From Phocaeicola dorei (lineage in GTDB: Bacteria; Bacteroidota; Bacteroidia; Bacteroidales; Bacteroidaceae): a stretch of DNA of 64,000 bases. A program made the translations under genes and the position numbers. Under the pieces are notes generated by a model. It had not been told where the DNA came from and ran no database searches. It saw only the letters and a program-made list of their open reading frames with translations. The DNA lies in assembly GCF_013009555.1 (NCBI RefSeq), contig NZ_CP046176.1, positions 2,139,501-2,203,500 on the forward strand, given 5' to 3'. Shown piece by piece: positions 36,133-44,130 of this stretch; positions within the stretch are counted from its first letter, which is position 1; each line of letters begins with the position of its first letter.

Positions 36133-36554
36133 AGAGTATAGTTATTAGTAATATATTTCTTTTAATATTTTTAATGGTATAATTAAGGAGTACGATCTGC
36201 ACAACATGTGTTAAAGGAGGATGCACTCATAATTACGATTATGGGATTGATTTGTTTTTGATTGTTATCAGGAAGTAAATAGACTTTCCCGGATAGGGTC
36301 TGACGTATTTACCGTGGACAAAAGTAGACATTTTTTTTTAATCTGATGCATACTGCGAAAGATTTTTTGCCGAATTTAATGAATTTAATAAAAAATCCGA
36401 CACTCGGAAACATCCTTTCTGTCTATCAAAAGCCTGATGTTAAATGAACGTAAAAAGAGATCAGATTGTTCAGTGGAATCTGCATGAGATAGCAAAAAAA
36501 ACACTAATTTAGCCCGTCAAATTTGATTTTACTTAACTATTAAATAGAGAAAAG
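36133..36554. other. Divergent intergenic region between rho and ridA-like gene
   Basis: 422 bp without a gene. It should hold the rho leader and promoter (minus) and the RidA promoter (plus). The best element is the minus-strand TACTTTTG described separately. An AT-rich tract with the direct repeat AATTTAATGAATTTAATAA lies near 36374-36392. Confidence 0.5.
36319..36326 (-). promoter_or_regulatory. Candidate -7 element of rho promoter
   Basis: Plus strand CAAAAGTA, which is TACTTTTG on the minus strand, an exact TAnnTTTG match. It would give an untranslated leader of roughly 180 nt before rho, long enough for autoregulation. No convincing -33 box. Confidence 0.35.
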
Positions 36555-36932
36555 ATGAAAAAAGTGATTTTTACAGAAAAGGCTCCTGCTGCTATAGGTC
36601 CTTACAGTCAAGCTGTTGAAGTGAATGGTATGGTATTCCTTTCAGGTCAGATTCCTGTTGATCCTGCTACAGGTGAATTTGTTCCGGGCGGAGTGACTGA
36701 ACAGACTACCCAGGTTTTTGAGAATATCAAGAATGTATTGGCAGAAGTTGGTCTGACTACTGCTAATATCGTAAAAACAACCGTATTTTTGGCAGATATG
36801 TCTTTGTTTGCTGAAATGAACGCTGTTTATGCCAAGTATTTTGATGGCGATTTTCCTGCTCGTTCTGCCGTAGCTGTTAAAGCTTTGCCGAAAGGTGCAT
36901 TGGTGGAAATCGAGAGCATTGCTGTGAGATAA
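36555..36932 (+). CDS. ridA: RidA-family (YjgF/UK114) enamine/imine deaminase
   Basis: 125 residues, full family length. Starts KKVIFTEKAPAAIGPYSQAV with the family's GPYSQA motif, then FLSGQIPVDPATGE, and the active-site Arg in FPARSAVAVKALPKGALVEIE. Cytoplasmic trimer that hydrolyses reactive enamines/imines made by PLP enzymes. Stand-alone gene divergent from rho. Confidence 0.95.
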   Translation: MKKVIFTEKAPAAIGPYSQAVEVNGMVFLSGQIPVDPATGEFVPGGVTEQTTQVFENIKNVLAEVGLTTANIVKTTVFLADMSLFAEMNAVYAKYFDGDFPARSAVAVKALPKGALVEIESIAVR

Positions 36933-36940
36933 TGAGTTTT

Positions 36941-37032
36941 TCACCACAGATTACATGGATTGGCACAGATCCTTTCTATTAAAATCAATTGTTTGATATT
37001 GAATCTGTGCAAATCTGTGTAATCCGTAGTGA
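36941..37032. repeat. Imperfect inverted repeat, CACAGATTACA/TGTAATC type
   Basis: The left arm, about 36941-36972 (CACCACAGATTACATGG, GGCACAGAT), pairs with the right arm, about 37001-37032 (ATCTGTGCAAATCTGTGTAATC). Repeats of this kind recur in Bacteroides intergenic space; it could act as a terminator for the RidA gene or as a nomadic hairpin repeat. Confidence 0.55.
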
Positions 37033-37093
37033 GTCATGGTGGATGAGGAACCATAACAACAAATAACTAACAGATAGCGTAGAAAGGTGGAGT

Positions 37094-38284
37094 ATGAAAC
37101 AACTGAACAAGTGGCAATGGTCCACATTAATATTATCTGCTATACTGGTCATGGCGTTTTCAGTCTTCGTCTATCGGTATGAGCCTTTTAAAACCGGATT
37201 TGAAATTACCGACCAGTTAGGTGGCAATATTTTCCCTTCAACCATACTCTCTACTGCAACAACAGATGCCAATTTAATTGTTCCGGCTGATTCTGATTAT
37301 ATCGGTAATCCTAAATCCTGTATTGCCATCCGTTTGAAAAACAGCTATGCCAATAGCAAACTGCGTATAGAAGTGGCCGAAACCCCTTTCTTCTCTCAGT
37401 CTGTATCTGAATTCATTTTACCCAAGGCAGGAAAAGAATATCTGGTTTTTCCGGATATTATATGGAACTATCAGGCTTTGCGTGATAATAATCAGGCAGT
37501 GCCCGTTAGTATTTCCGTCAAGGCAGAATTGAATGGAAAAGAACTGCCACAGCGGCTCAAGACAATCTCAATGCGCAGTATTAATGAATGCCCTTTGGGA
37601 TATGTGGATAACAAAATGAAGTTTCATGATACGGGAGAGTTTTTTGCGGCTTATGTCAACGAGGAGCATCCTCAGATTGACAAATTATTGCGTGAAGCCC
37701 TGGACACGCGTATTGTAAACCGTTTCCTGGGATATCAGGGTAATGCCAATCAGGAAGAGAATGTGGACAAGCAGGTTTATGCATTGTGGAATGTATTGCA
37801 GAAACGAAACTTTAAATATAGTTCCACAACTAATACCAGTTTGTCATCCAATGTGGTTTATACACAGCGCGTCCGTACTTTGGATGATGCGCTGGAGTCT
37901 TCTCAGATTAACTGTGTGGACGGCAGTGTGTTGCTGGCTTCGTTACTGAAAGCTATCAATATCAATCCTATTCTAGTGCGTATACCGGGACACATGTTTG
38001 TGGGATATTATACAGACAAGTCGCATAAGAATATGAATTTCTTGGAAACCACTATGATCGGAGATGTGAATCTGGATGATTTCTTTCCGGACGAAAAGTT
38101 GGACTCTACCATGGTGGGCAAATCCCAGAACCAGATGTCGAAGCTGACCTATGAGAAATCAAAAGAATATGCTACCAGGAAATATCAGGAGAATGATTCC
38201 CTGATACATTCGGGCAAAGTGAATTATATGTTTCTGGAAATCGATAAAAAGACTCGTGCGCAGGTACAACCTATCGGTAAATAA
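37094..38284 (+). CDS. Membrane-anchored protein with transglutaminase-like cysteine protease triad
   Basis: 396 residues. One N-terminal membrane anchor (about 10-27), followed by an extracytoplasmic domain. The C-terminal part has the transglutaminase-like order Cys-His-acidic: Cys274 in SQINCVDGSVLLASLLKA, His300 in IPGHMFVGYYTD, Glu318 in NFLETTMIG. A good Shine-Dalgarno-like GGTGGAG precedes the start. Exact function unknown; may be a periplasmic peptidase or a degenerate binding fold. Followed 15 bp later by the metallo-beta-lactamase-fold gene. Confidence 0.7.
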   Translation: MKQLNKWQWSTLILSAILVMAFSVFVYRYEPFKTGFEITDQLGGNIFPSTILSTATTDANLIVPADSDYIGNPKSCIAIRLKNSYANSKLRIEVAETPFFSQSVSEFILPKAGKEYLVFPDIIWNYQALRDNNQAVPVSISVKAELNGKELPQRLKTISMRSINECPLGYVDNKMKFHDTGEFFAAYVNEEHPQIDKLLREALDTRIVNRFLGYQGNANQEENVDKQVYALWNVLQKRNFKYSSTTNTSLSSNVVYTQRVRTLDDALESSQINCVDGSVLLASLLKAININPILVRIPGHMFVGYYTDKSHKNMNFLETTMIGDVNLDDFFPDEKLDSTMVGKSQNQMSKLTYEKSKEYATRKYQENDSLIHSGKVNYMFLEIDKKTRAQVQPIGK

Positions 38285-38299
38285 ATTTGTTGTATAGAT

Positions 38300-39085
38300 A
38301 TGGAACTTATTTATATATATCACAGTGGATTCGCCTTGTTGGGCGATGGCTTTACTGTAATTATGGATTATTACCGTGATTCAGAGGATGGGCAGGCACA
38401 GTCAGATTTAAACCGGCTGATGGATGGAGTTTTCAGAGAGCCGGGGAACGGGATGCCGGAAGGAATCGTGCACAGCGAACTATTGCGGCGACCCGGAAAA
38501 CTATATGTTCTGGCCAGTCATTTTCATCCCGATCATTTTAACAAAGCAGTCTTGCAATGGCGTGAAATCCGACCGGATATCATCTTTATTTTCTCGAAAG
38601 ATATTTTGCGTCATCGCAGGGCGCAAAAAGAGGATGCTGTTTGGCTGAAAAAAGGTGAGGAATATAAGGATGAAACATTAACTGTGCGTGCTTTCGGTTC
38701 CACGGATGTGGGAGTTTCCTTTCTGCTTCAGGCAGATGGAAAAAAGATTTTCCATGCAGGAGATTTGAACAACTGGCATTGGATGGACGAGAGTACCGAA
38801 ACAGAATGGAAAGGAGCCGAGAAGAATTTTCTGCATGAGCTGGATGATCTTTATACTTATACGCATGAAGTGGATGTGGCTATGTTTCCGGTAGACCCAC
38901 GTTTGGGAAAAGAATATATGCGGGGAGCCGAACAGTTTGTGACAAAAATAAAAACTCATATCTTTGTACCCATGCATTTCACACCGGAGTATGCAAAGGC
39001 GAATGCTTTCTGCGACTTTGCCGAAGCACATGGAGTGCATTTTGAGTCATTGACGCATAGCGGTCAAAAAATAAATATTGAATAA
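38300..39085 (+). CDS. Metallo-beta-lactamase-fold metal-dependent hydrolase
   Basis: 261 residues. The metal-binding HxHxDH-type motif appears as SHFHPDHFN, and later IFHAGDLNNWHW supplies the bridging Asp region and FVPMHFTPEY the last His. No signal peptide, so cytoplasmic. Substrate unknown (UlaG/RNase-Z-like subgroup possible). In a run of closely spaced plus-strand genes (37094-42229). Confidence 0.85.
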   Translation: MELIYIYHSGFALLGDGFTVIMDYYRDSEDGQAQSDLNRLMDGVFREPGNGMPEGIVHSELLRRPGKLYVLASHFHPDHFNKAVLQWREIRPDIIFIFSKDILRHRRAQKEDAVWLKKGEEYKDETLTVRAFGSTDVGVSFLLQADGKKIFHAGDLNNWHWMDESTETEWKGAEKNFLHELDDLYTYTHEVDVAMFPVDPRLGKEYMRGAEQFVTKIKTHIFVPMHFTPEYAKANAFCDFAEAHGVHFESLTHSGQKINIE

Positions 39086-39102
39086 CAAAAGAATGGCATG
39101 AT

Positions 39103-39480
39103 ATGAAAGTAAAAGGAAGATTTGATCATTTTAATATCAATGTAACTGATCTGGATAAGAGTATCAAGTTTTATGAAACAGCATTAGGATTGCATGAGTC
39201 TCACCGCAAAGAGGCTTCGGACGGTTCGTTCGTATTGGTCTATATGGCCGATGACCACAGCAACTTTTTGTTGGAACTGACCTGGTTGCGTGACCATAGC
39301 CAACCATACGAATTGGGTGAGAACGAAAGCCATCTGTGCCTGCGTGTGGAAGGTGATTATGACGAAGTACGTAAGTTCCATAAAGAAATGGGATGTGTTT
39401 GTTTTGAAAATACAGCAATGGGGTTGTATTTCATCAATGATCCGGATGATTACTGGATTGAGATATTGCCGGTGAAATAA
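39103..39480 (+). CDS. VOC-family (glyoxalase/bleomycin-resistance fold) protein
   Basis: 125 residues. Opens FDHFNINVTDLDKSIKFYE, with paired beta-alpha-beta-beta-beta units. Likely metal ligands are His9 region, Glu in LLELTW, His in ESHLCLRV and Glu in YWIEILPVK, in the order seen in glyoxalase I. Might detoxify methylglyoxal adducts, but substrate cannot be told from sequence alone. 17 bp after the preceding gene. Confidence 0.85.
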   Translation: MKVKGRFDHFNINVTDLDKSIKFYETALGLHESHRKEASDGSFVLVYMADDHSNFLLELTWLRDHSQPYELGENESHLCLRVEGDYDEVRKFHKEMGCVCFENTAMGLYFINDPDDYWIEILPVK

Positions 39481-39522
39481 AACAATCGTTTCCGTTAGTA
39501 ATGAATTTAAAAGATAGAGACT

Positions 39523-40356
39523 ATGAAATACATTTCTCCCGGTGGCTGGTTCTCATTGGAATATCCCATGAACTGGCACGAGTTTGAAGATACAGAAGAA
39601 AGCTTTTTATTTTATGATCCCGATCGGTGGACAGGGAACTTCCGCATATCGGCTTATAAGGATGAAGGGGTTGATTATGGTCAGCAATGCATCGCATACG
39701 AGTTAAAAGAAAATCCTTCTTCCACTTTGGTGAAAGTGGGCGAATGGGATTGTGCCTACAGTGCGGAAACTTTTCAAGAGGAAGGAGCCTGGTACACCAC
39801 TCATATCTGGGTGACAGGTGCAGGTAATCTCTCTTTGGAATGTTCTTTTACCGTACCTAAAGGAGGTGATAAACACCCTGCTGAAGAGATAATCAAGTCT
39901 TTGCAGCTTCGTAAGGAAGGAGTGAATTATCCACGTGAAATTATCCCTATCCGTGTGCTGGAAATAGGGGAAGTGAATGCGGCTTTTGAATGGGCTTCCA
40001 CTACCATAAAAAAACAATTGACCAAGGATTTCACTTCATCGGAAGCGGATCTTGACAGTATGCAGCAAGTGATGGATAGCGGACGTTTCCAGGCGCAGCA
40101 GCGCATGGCTTGGGAGAATTTCGGTATCGCTTTCGGGACGATTCTGGTGAACGAGATGGAAGGTATGGAATGGGTGACTGTGATAGAGGATCAGAAAGAA
40201 TATCCCGCCTTGCAGTTTGTGCACTCGGAGATGGTTTTGAACCCGGCGGCATTGATTTGGGAAAAAGCTAAAAGGAAACTTCCCTGTGATCTTAAATCTG
40301 AATTCAGGAAAATAAAGCGCGAGGCGGAAGCTGTGCTGGATGATTTAAATAAATAG
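39523..40356 (+). CDS. DUF3805/DUF3806-like protein
   Basis: 277 residues, no signal peptide. N-terminal half (KYISPGGWFSLEYPMNWHEF ... TGNFRISAYKD) resembles DUF3805, a Mog1/PsbP-like fold; C-terminal half (RMAWENFGIAFGTILVNEME, FVHSEMVLNPAALIWEKA) resembles DUF3806. This two-domain layout occurs in Bacteroides; function unknown. Seven bases before the ABC-F gene, so likely co-transcribed. Confidence 0.75.
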   Translation: MKYISPGGWFSLEYPMNWHEFEDTEESFLFYDPDRWTGNFRISAYKDEGVDYGQQCIAYELKENPSSTLVKVGEWDCAYSAETFQEEGAWYTTHIWVTGAGNLSLECSFTVPKGGDKHPAEEIIKSLQLRKEGVNYPREIIPIRVLEIGEVNAAFEWASTTIKKQLTKDFTSSEADLDSMQQVMDSGRFQAQQRMAWENFGIAFGTILVNEMEGMEWVTVIEDQKEYPALQFVHSEMVLNPAALIWEKAKRKLPCDLKSEFRKIKREAEAVLDDLNK

Positions 40357-40363
40357 ACAAATA

Positions 40364-42229
40364 ATGACCCCATATATGCAAGTAGACGGACTTACCAAGT
40401 CATTCGGTGACTTGGTATTGTTCCGGGAAATTTCATTTGGAGTGGCCGAAGGACAACGCATCGGCTTGATAGCCAAGAACGGTACAGGCAAGACTACCTT
40501 GCTTAATATTATAGCAGGTAAGGAAGGATATGATGAAGGAAGTATTGTTTTCCGTCGTGATCTGCGTGTAGGTTATCTGGAACAGGACCCCCATTATCCT
40601 GAGGAACTGACCGTGCTCGAAGCCTGTTTCTATCACGGAAACAGCACGGTGGAACTCATCAAAGAATATGAAAGCTGCATGGAAACCGAAGGCAATCCGG
40701 GACTGGAAGAGCTGTTGGCACGGATGGAGCACGAAAAGGCATGGGATTATGAACGGAAGGCGAAACAAATCCTTTCTCAATTAAAAATCCGGGATTTCAG
40801 CCAGCAGATCAAACATCTTTCCGGAGGTCAGTTGAAACGGGTGGCTTTGGCGAATGTGCTGATAACCGAGCCCGATTTCCTGATTTTGGACGAGCCTACC
40901 AACCATCTTGATCTGGATATGACGGAGTGGCTGGAGGGGTATCTCGGCCGGGGAAACATCAGTCTGCTCATGGTGACGCACGACCGTTATTTCCTGGACC
41001 GCGTCTGCTCTGAAATTATCGAGATAGACAATCAGCAGGTTTATTCATATAAAGGGAACTACAGCTATTACTTGGAAAAGAGGCAGGAGCGTATCGAGGC
41101 GACCAATGCCGAAATAGCCCGTGCCAATAACTTGTACCGCACAGAACTGGAGTGGATGCGCCGTATGCCTCAGGCACGCGGACATAAAGCGCGTTATCGG
41201 GAAGAAGCTTTCTACGAACTGGAGAAAGTGGCGAAGCAGCGTTTCAACGATGGCAATGTGAAACTGGATATGAAAGCCTCTTACATCGGCTCCAAGATTT
41301 TTGAGGCGGATCATCTGTACAAGCGTTTCGGTGATTTGAAGATTCTGGAAGATTTCTCGTATATCTTTGCCCGTTATGAGAAGATGGGCATCGTGGGAAA
41401 CAATGGTACGGGAAAGTCCACGTTCATTAAAATACTGATGGGCGAACAGAAGCCGGACAGTGGAACACTGGATATCGGTGAGACAGTCCGTTTCGGATAC
41501 TATTCTCAGGACGGCCTGAAGTTTGATGAGCAAATGAAGGTCATCGACGTGGTGCAGGATATTGCCGAAGTCATCGAATTGGGAAATGGCAAGAAGCTGA
41601 CCGCATCCCAGTTCCTGCAACATTTTCTGTTTACCCCCGAAACACAGCATAGTTATGTATATAAACTGAGTGGGGGAGAACGCCGCCGCCTGTACCTGTG
41701 TACGGTGCTGATGCGTAATCCCAACTTCCTGGTGCTGGATGAGCCTACCAACGATCTCGATATCATCACCCTTCAGGTATTGGAAGAATATTTGCAGAAC
41801 TTCAAGGGCTGTGTAATCGTAGTAAGCCACGACCGTTATTTCATGGACAAGGTGGTAGATCACTTGCTGGTATTCAAGGGACAGGGAGACATTCGTGATT
41901 TTCCGGGTAACTACTCCGATTATCGTGACTGGCGCGAGGCGAAAGAGCAGCGCGAGAAAGAGGCGGAGAAGCCGAAGGAGGAAAAGACCGCCCGCGTGCG
42001 CTTGAATGACAAGCGGAAAATGTCTTTCAAGGAAAAGAAAGAGTTCGAGCAGCTGGAACAAGAAATAGCCGGGCTGGAGCAGGAGAAGGCCGATATAGAA
42101 GCCGCCCTTTGCAGCGGTACGCTGGGAGTGGAGGAACTGACGGAGAAATCCAAACGGTTGCCGGAACTGAATGATTTGATTGATGAAAAGACCATGCGCT
42201 GGTTGGAACTGAGCGAGATAGAAGGGTAG
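40364..42229 (+). CDS. ABC-F family ATPase (ribosome-associated, Uup/EttA-like)
   Basis: 621 residues, two ABC cassettes and no membrane segments. Cassette 1: Walker A AKNGTGKTT (37-45), signature LSGGQ (152-156), Walker B LDEPTN (175-180). Cassette 2: Walker A GNNGTGKST (345-353), signature LSGGERRR, Walker B LDEPTND. A C-terminal charged coiled coil (about 525-615) is as in Uup. ABC-F proteins act at the ribosomal E site in translation quality control or antibiotic protection; this looks like a housekeeping member. Last gene of the core block before the capsule locus. Confidence 0.93.
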   Translation: MTPYMQVDGLTKSFGDLVLFREISFGVAEGQRIGLIAKNGTGKTTLLNIIAGKEGYDEGSIVFRRDLRVGYLEQDPHYPEELTVLEACFYHGNSTVELIKEYESCMETEGNPGLEELLARMEHEKAWDYERKAKQILSQLKIRDFSQQIKHLSGGQLKRVALANVLITEPDFLILDEPTNHLDLDMTEWLEGYLGRGNISLLMVTHDRYFLDRVCSEIIEIDNQQVYSYKGNYSYYLEKRQERIEATNAEIARANNLYRTELEWMRRMPQARGHKARYREEAFYELEKVAKQRFNDGNVKLDMKASYIGSKIFEADHLYKRFGDLKILEDFSYIFARYEKMGIVGNNGTGKSTFIKILMGEQKPDSGTLDIGETVRFGYYSQDGLKFDEQMKVIDVVQDIAEVIELGNGKKLTASQFLQHFLFTPETQHSYVYKLSGGERRRLYLCTVLMRNPNFLVLDEPTNDLDIITLQVLEEYLQNFKGCVIVVSHDRYFMDKVVDHLLVFKGQGDIRDFPGNYSDYRDWREAKEQREKEAEKPKEEKTARVRLNDKRKMSFKEKKEFEQLEQEIAGLEQEKADIEAALCSGTLGVEELTEKSKRLPELNDLIDEKTMRWLELSEIEG

Positions 42230-42256
42230 AATAACCGGAGGTGCAACAGTGTACCT

Positions 42257-42320
42257 GATGCCATATTGCTATATTCGTTTTGAATAACAAAACCATAATA
42301 TAGAAAAGAAATATGGCATC
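42257..42320. promoter_or_regulatory. 64-bp imperfect palindrome overlapping the recombinase start codon
   Basis: Three nested complementary blocks: GATGCCATATT (42257-42267) with AATATGGCATC (42310-42320), CTATATT (42269-42275) with AATATAG (42297-42303), and GTTTTG (42277-42282) with CAAAAC (42288-42293), closing on an AATAA loop. The recombinase ATG (42313) is inside the right arm, so the mRNA hairpin would bury the start codon and ribosome site. Could be a translational lock or a dyad operator for autoregulation. Confidence 0.65.
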
Positions 42321-43515
42321 CATTAAATTGAAATTCCGCCCATCGAGCGTAAAAGGAAAAAAGGGCGTATTAAGTTATCAAATTATTCATTACAGACTGA
42401 CACGGCTCATCAAGACTTCTTATCGGATCATGCCTTCCGAGTGGAACGACTCCACCGGCAGTCTGCTTATTTCAACACAGTCTGAATGTAAAGCGCGTCT
42501 TCTGCTGATACGTGACCAGACGAATTGGGAGATGACGCGGTTACAAGGTATTATCAATGATCTGGAGCGGACCGGTGTGGAATACACCATTGATGATATC
42601 GTGGCTTCTTTCCGGAAAATCCCTTCTGTAGAGAGTGTGTTCAACTTCATGCAACGATGTATCAATAAACTGGAGCGGCAGAAAAGGGGACGGACGGCAG
42701 AAGGCTATACCTCGACAATGAACAGCTTTATCCAATTCAGAAAGAATGAGGATCTGAGTTTTGAAGCTTTTGATTCGGAACTGATGGAGATGTATGAAGC
42801 CTATCTGAAAGAGAAAGGCTTGGTAAAGAACAGTACTTCCTATTATATGAGAATCTGGCGAAGTGTGTATAACCTGGCTGTAGAGCAAGGCTATACCACC
42901 GACAAGAAACCTTTCAAACATGTCTATACCGGCATAGACAAGACTGTAAAACGGGCTGTTCCCTTTAAAATCATCAAAATGATAAAGGAGCTTGATTTAT
43001 CCATCGAACCCCAACTGGAACAGGCAAGAGATATTTTTCTTTTCAGTTTCTATACTCGGGGTATGTCGTTTATTGATATGGCGCATTTGAAGAAAAGTAA
43101 TCTCCAGAATGGAATTCTGACGTATAGCCGGAAAAAGACCGGGCAGCGGCTGACTATTCTGTGGGAGGAACTGATGCAGGAGATTGTGGATAAATACAAG
43201 GATGACAGTTCCGAGTACCTGCTGCCTATCTTGCGGTATTGTGATATAAATGACCGCAAGCAATATAAATTGAGGGCCAAGCAGATAGGACGTGGCTTGA
43301 ATAAAATAGGCTTGCGGCTGGAATTAAAGGCGCCGTTGACTTTCTATGTGGCGCGCCATAGCTGGGCCAGCATAGCGCAGGACAGGAAGGTGTCTACAGA
43401 CATCATCCGCGAGGGGTTGGGGCACGATAATGAAAAGACCACTCATATTTATCTGGCATCCATCTCCACTTCACAGATAGACAGAGCCAATCAGATTATT
43501 TTAAGAGGGTTGTAG
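42313..43515 (+). CDS. Tyrosine recombinase, putative capsule-promoter DNA invertase
   Basis: 400 residues. N-terminal arm-binding-like region and SAM-like core-binding domain (about 105-205), then catalytic domain: Arg249 (FYTRGMSFIDM), Lys274/275, Arg348 (FYVARHSWAS, with Tyr345 in place of the first His of HxxR), His371 (LGHDNEKTT), nucleophile Tyr380 (HIYLAS). The arrangement is that of Bacteroidota tyrosine-type DNA invertases found beside phase-variable capsule promoters. The 27-bp inverted repeats 350 bp downstream are its probable targets. No tRNA or att duplication is visible, arguing against a prophage/ICE integrase. Confidence 0.85.
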   Translation: MASIKLKFRPSSVKGKKGVLSYQIIHYRLTRLIKTSYRIMPSEWNDSTGSLLISTQSECKARLLLIRDQTNWEMTRLQGIINDLERTGVEYTIDDIVASFRKIPSVESVFNFMQRCINKLERQKRGRTAEGYTSTMNSFIQFRKNEDLSFEAFDSELMEMYEAYLKEKGLVKNSTSYYMRIWRSVYNLAVEQGYTTDKKPFKHVYTGIDKTVKRAVPFKIIKMIKELDLSIEPQLEQARDIFLFSFYTRGMSFIDMAHLKKSNLQNGILTYSRKKTGQRLTILWEELMQEIVDKYKDDSSEYLLPILRYCDINDRKQYKLRAKQIGRGLNKIGLRLELKAPLTFYVARHSWASIAQDRKVSTDIIREGLGHDNEKTTHIYLASISTSQIDRANQIILRGL

Positions 43516-43525
43516 GGGAAGTTTC

Positions 43526-43552
43526 ATTCAGGCTGTCATCTACAGCCTGAAT
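43526..43552 (+). terminator. Terminator-like hairpin after recombinase gene
   Basis: ATTCAGGCTGT (43526-43536) pairs perfectly with ACAGCCTGAAT (43542-43552) over a 5-nt loop, followed by ATTTTATT. Confidence 0.75.
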
Positions 43553-43867
43553 ATTTTATTGGTTTGGATAAAATCAGATTATTTTTGGAGAAATATTTTT
43601 AAAATCCTAACATAAGAGCTGGGGGAATATTCAATATTCGGCAAAGTAATCAAAATATGCCTTGTTGGTGATAGATACAAAATATTGAATGATTTTGTAT
43701 GGGGAGATATAGAAATATGCAGAATGCTGATCTAAAGGATTGTGCAATTAGGAAATACTGTGTGACTTCGTGTGATATCTAATTTGGGATAATTTATTTT
43801 TTATCATGAACAAGTGTAATAAATCTGAATATCAGCTGTTTGATAGCATGGTTCGTTTTATAAAAAA
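43553..43867. other. Gap between recombinase terminator and invertible segment; no gene seen
   Basis: AT-rich, no ORF with coding character. Possibly leftover capsule-locus leader sequence. Confidence 0.4.
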
Positions 43868-43894
43868 TGGGGTTCTCTTAGTAAGAGAACCCCA
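43868..43894. repeat. Left inverted repeat (IR-L) of invertible promoter; also terminator-like
   Basis: 27 bp, itself a near-perfect palindrome: 13 bp TGGGGTTCTCTTA, central G (43881), then 13 bp TAAGAGAACCCCA. It is the exact reverse complement of IR-R (44043-44069). It is flanked on the left by six A and on the right by five T, so read in either direction it is a 13-bp stem followed by a U-run. Confidence 0.9.
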
Positions 43895-44042
43895 TTTTTA
43901 TTTAATTTATTGATAATGTGAAACATACACATCGTAATTCATAACCTTTTACGAACAATTCTCATACATTTCTTGTTAAAAGCATTTTAAAACAACAAAA
44001 GATTTCCATTTCTTGGGAATTATAGCTACTTTTGCAGCCAAA
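43895..44042. promoter_or_regulatory. 148-bp invertible promoter segment of capsule locus (ON orientation)
   Basis: Bounded by exact inverted repeats IR-L and IR-R. It contains one Bacteroides-type promoter reading right: TTTC at 44003-44006, a 20-bp spacer, TACTTTTG at 44027-44034, predicted start of transcription near 44040. In this assembly it points into the UpxY-like gene and capsule cluster. No leftward promoter of this type was found inside, so inversion should switch the locus off. Confidence 0.85.
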
Positions 44043-44069
44043 TGGGGTTCTCTTACTAAGAGAACCCCA
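44043..44069. repeat. Right inverted repeat (IR-R) of invertible promoter
   Basis: 27 bp: TGGGGTTCTCTTA, central C (44056), TAAGAGAACCCCA; the exact reverse complement of IR-L. It is followed by AAAATG and not by a T-run, so it should not terminate the ON transcript although that transcript begins with this hairpin. Confidence 0.9.
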
Positions 44070-44098
44070 AAAATGAAGCTTCAACAAGCCTTCATTTT
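44070..44098 (+). promoter_or_regulatory. Leader hairpin between promoter and UpxY-like gene
   Basis: AAAATGAAG (44070-44078) pairs with CTTCATTTT (44090-44098), extended by CTT/AAG. Sits in the 5' leader of the capsule transcript, where UpxY-type factors are known to act in B. fragilis; it could be part of the antitermination signal (inference). Confidence 0.45.
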
Positions 44099-44130
44099 AG
44101 AAGTACAAATGATAAATAATTTATGTTTTG

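Noticed and set aside
42313..43515. Prophage or ICE integrase with att sites
   Set aside because: No tRNA target, no phage or conjugation genes and no direct repeats; the adjacent invertible promoter explains it better.
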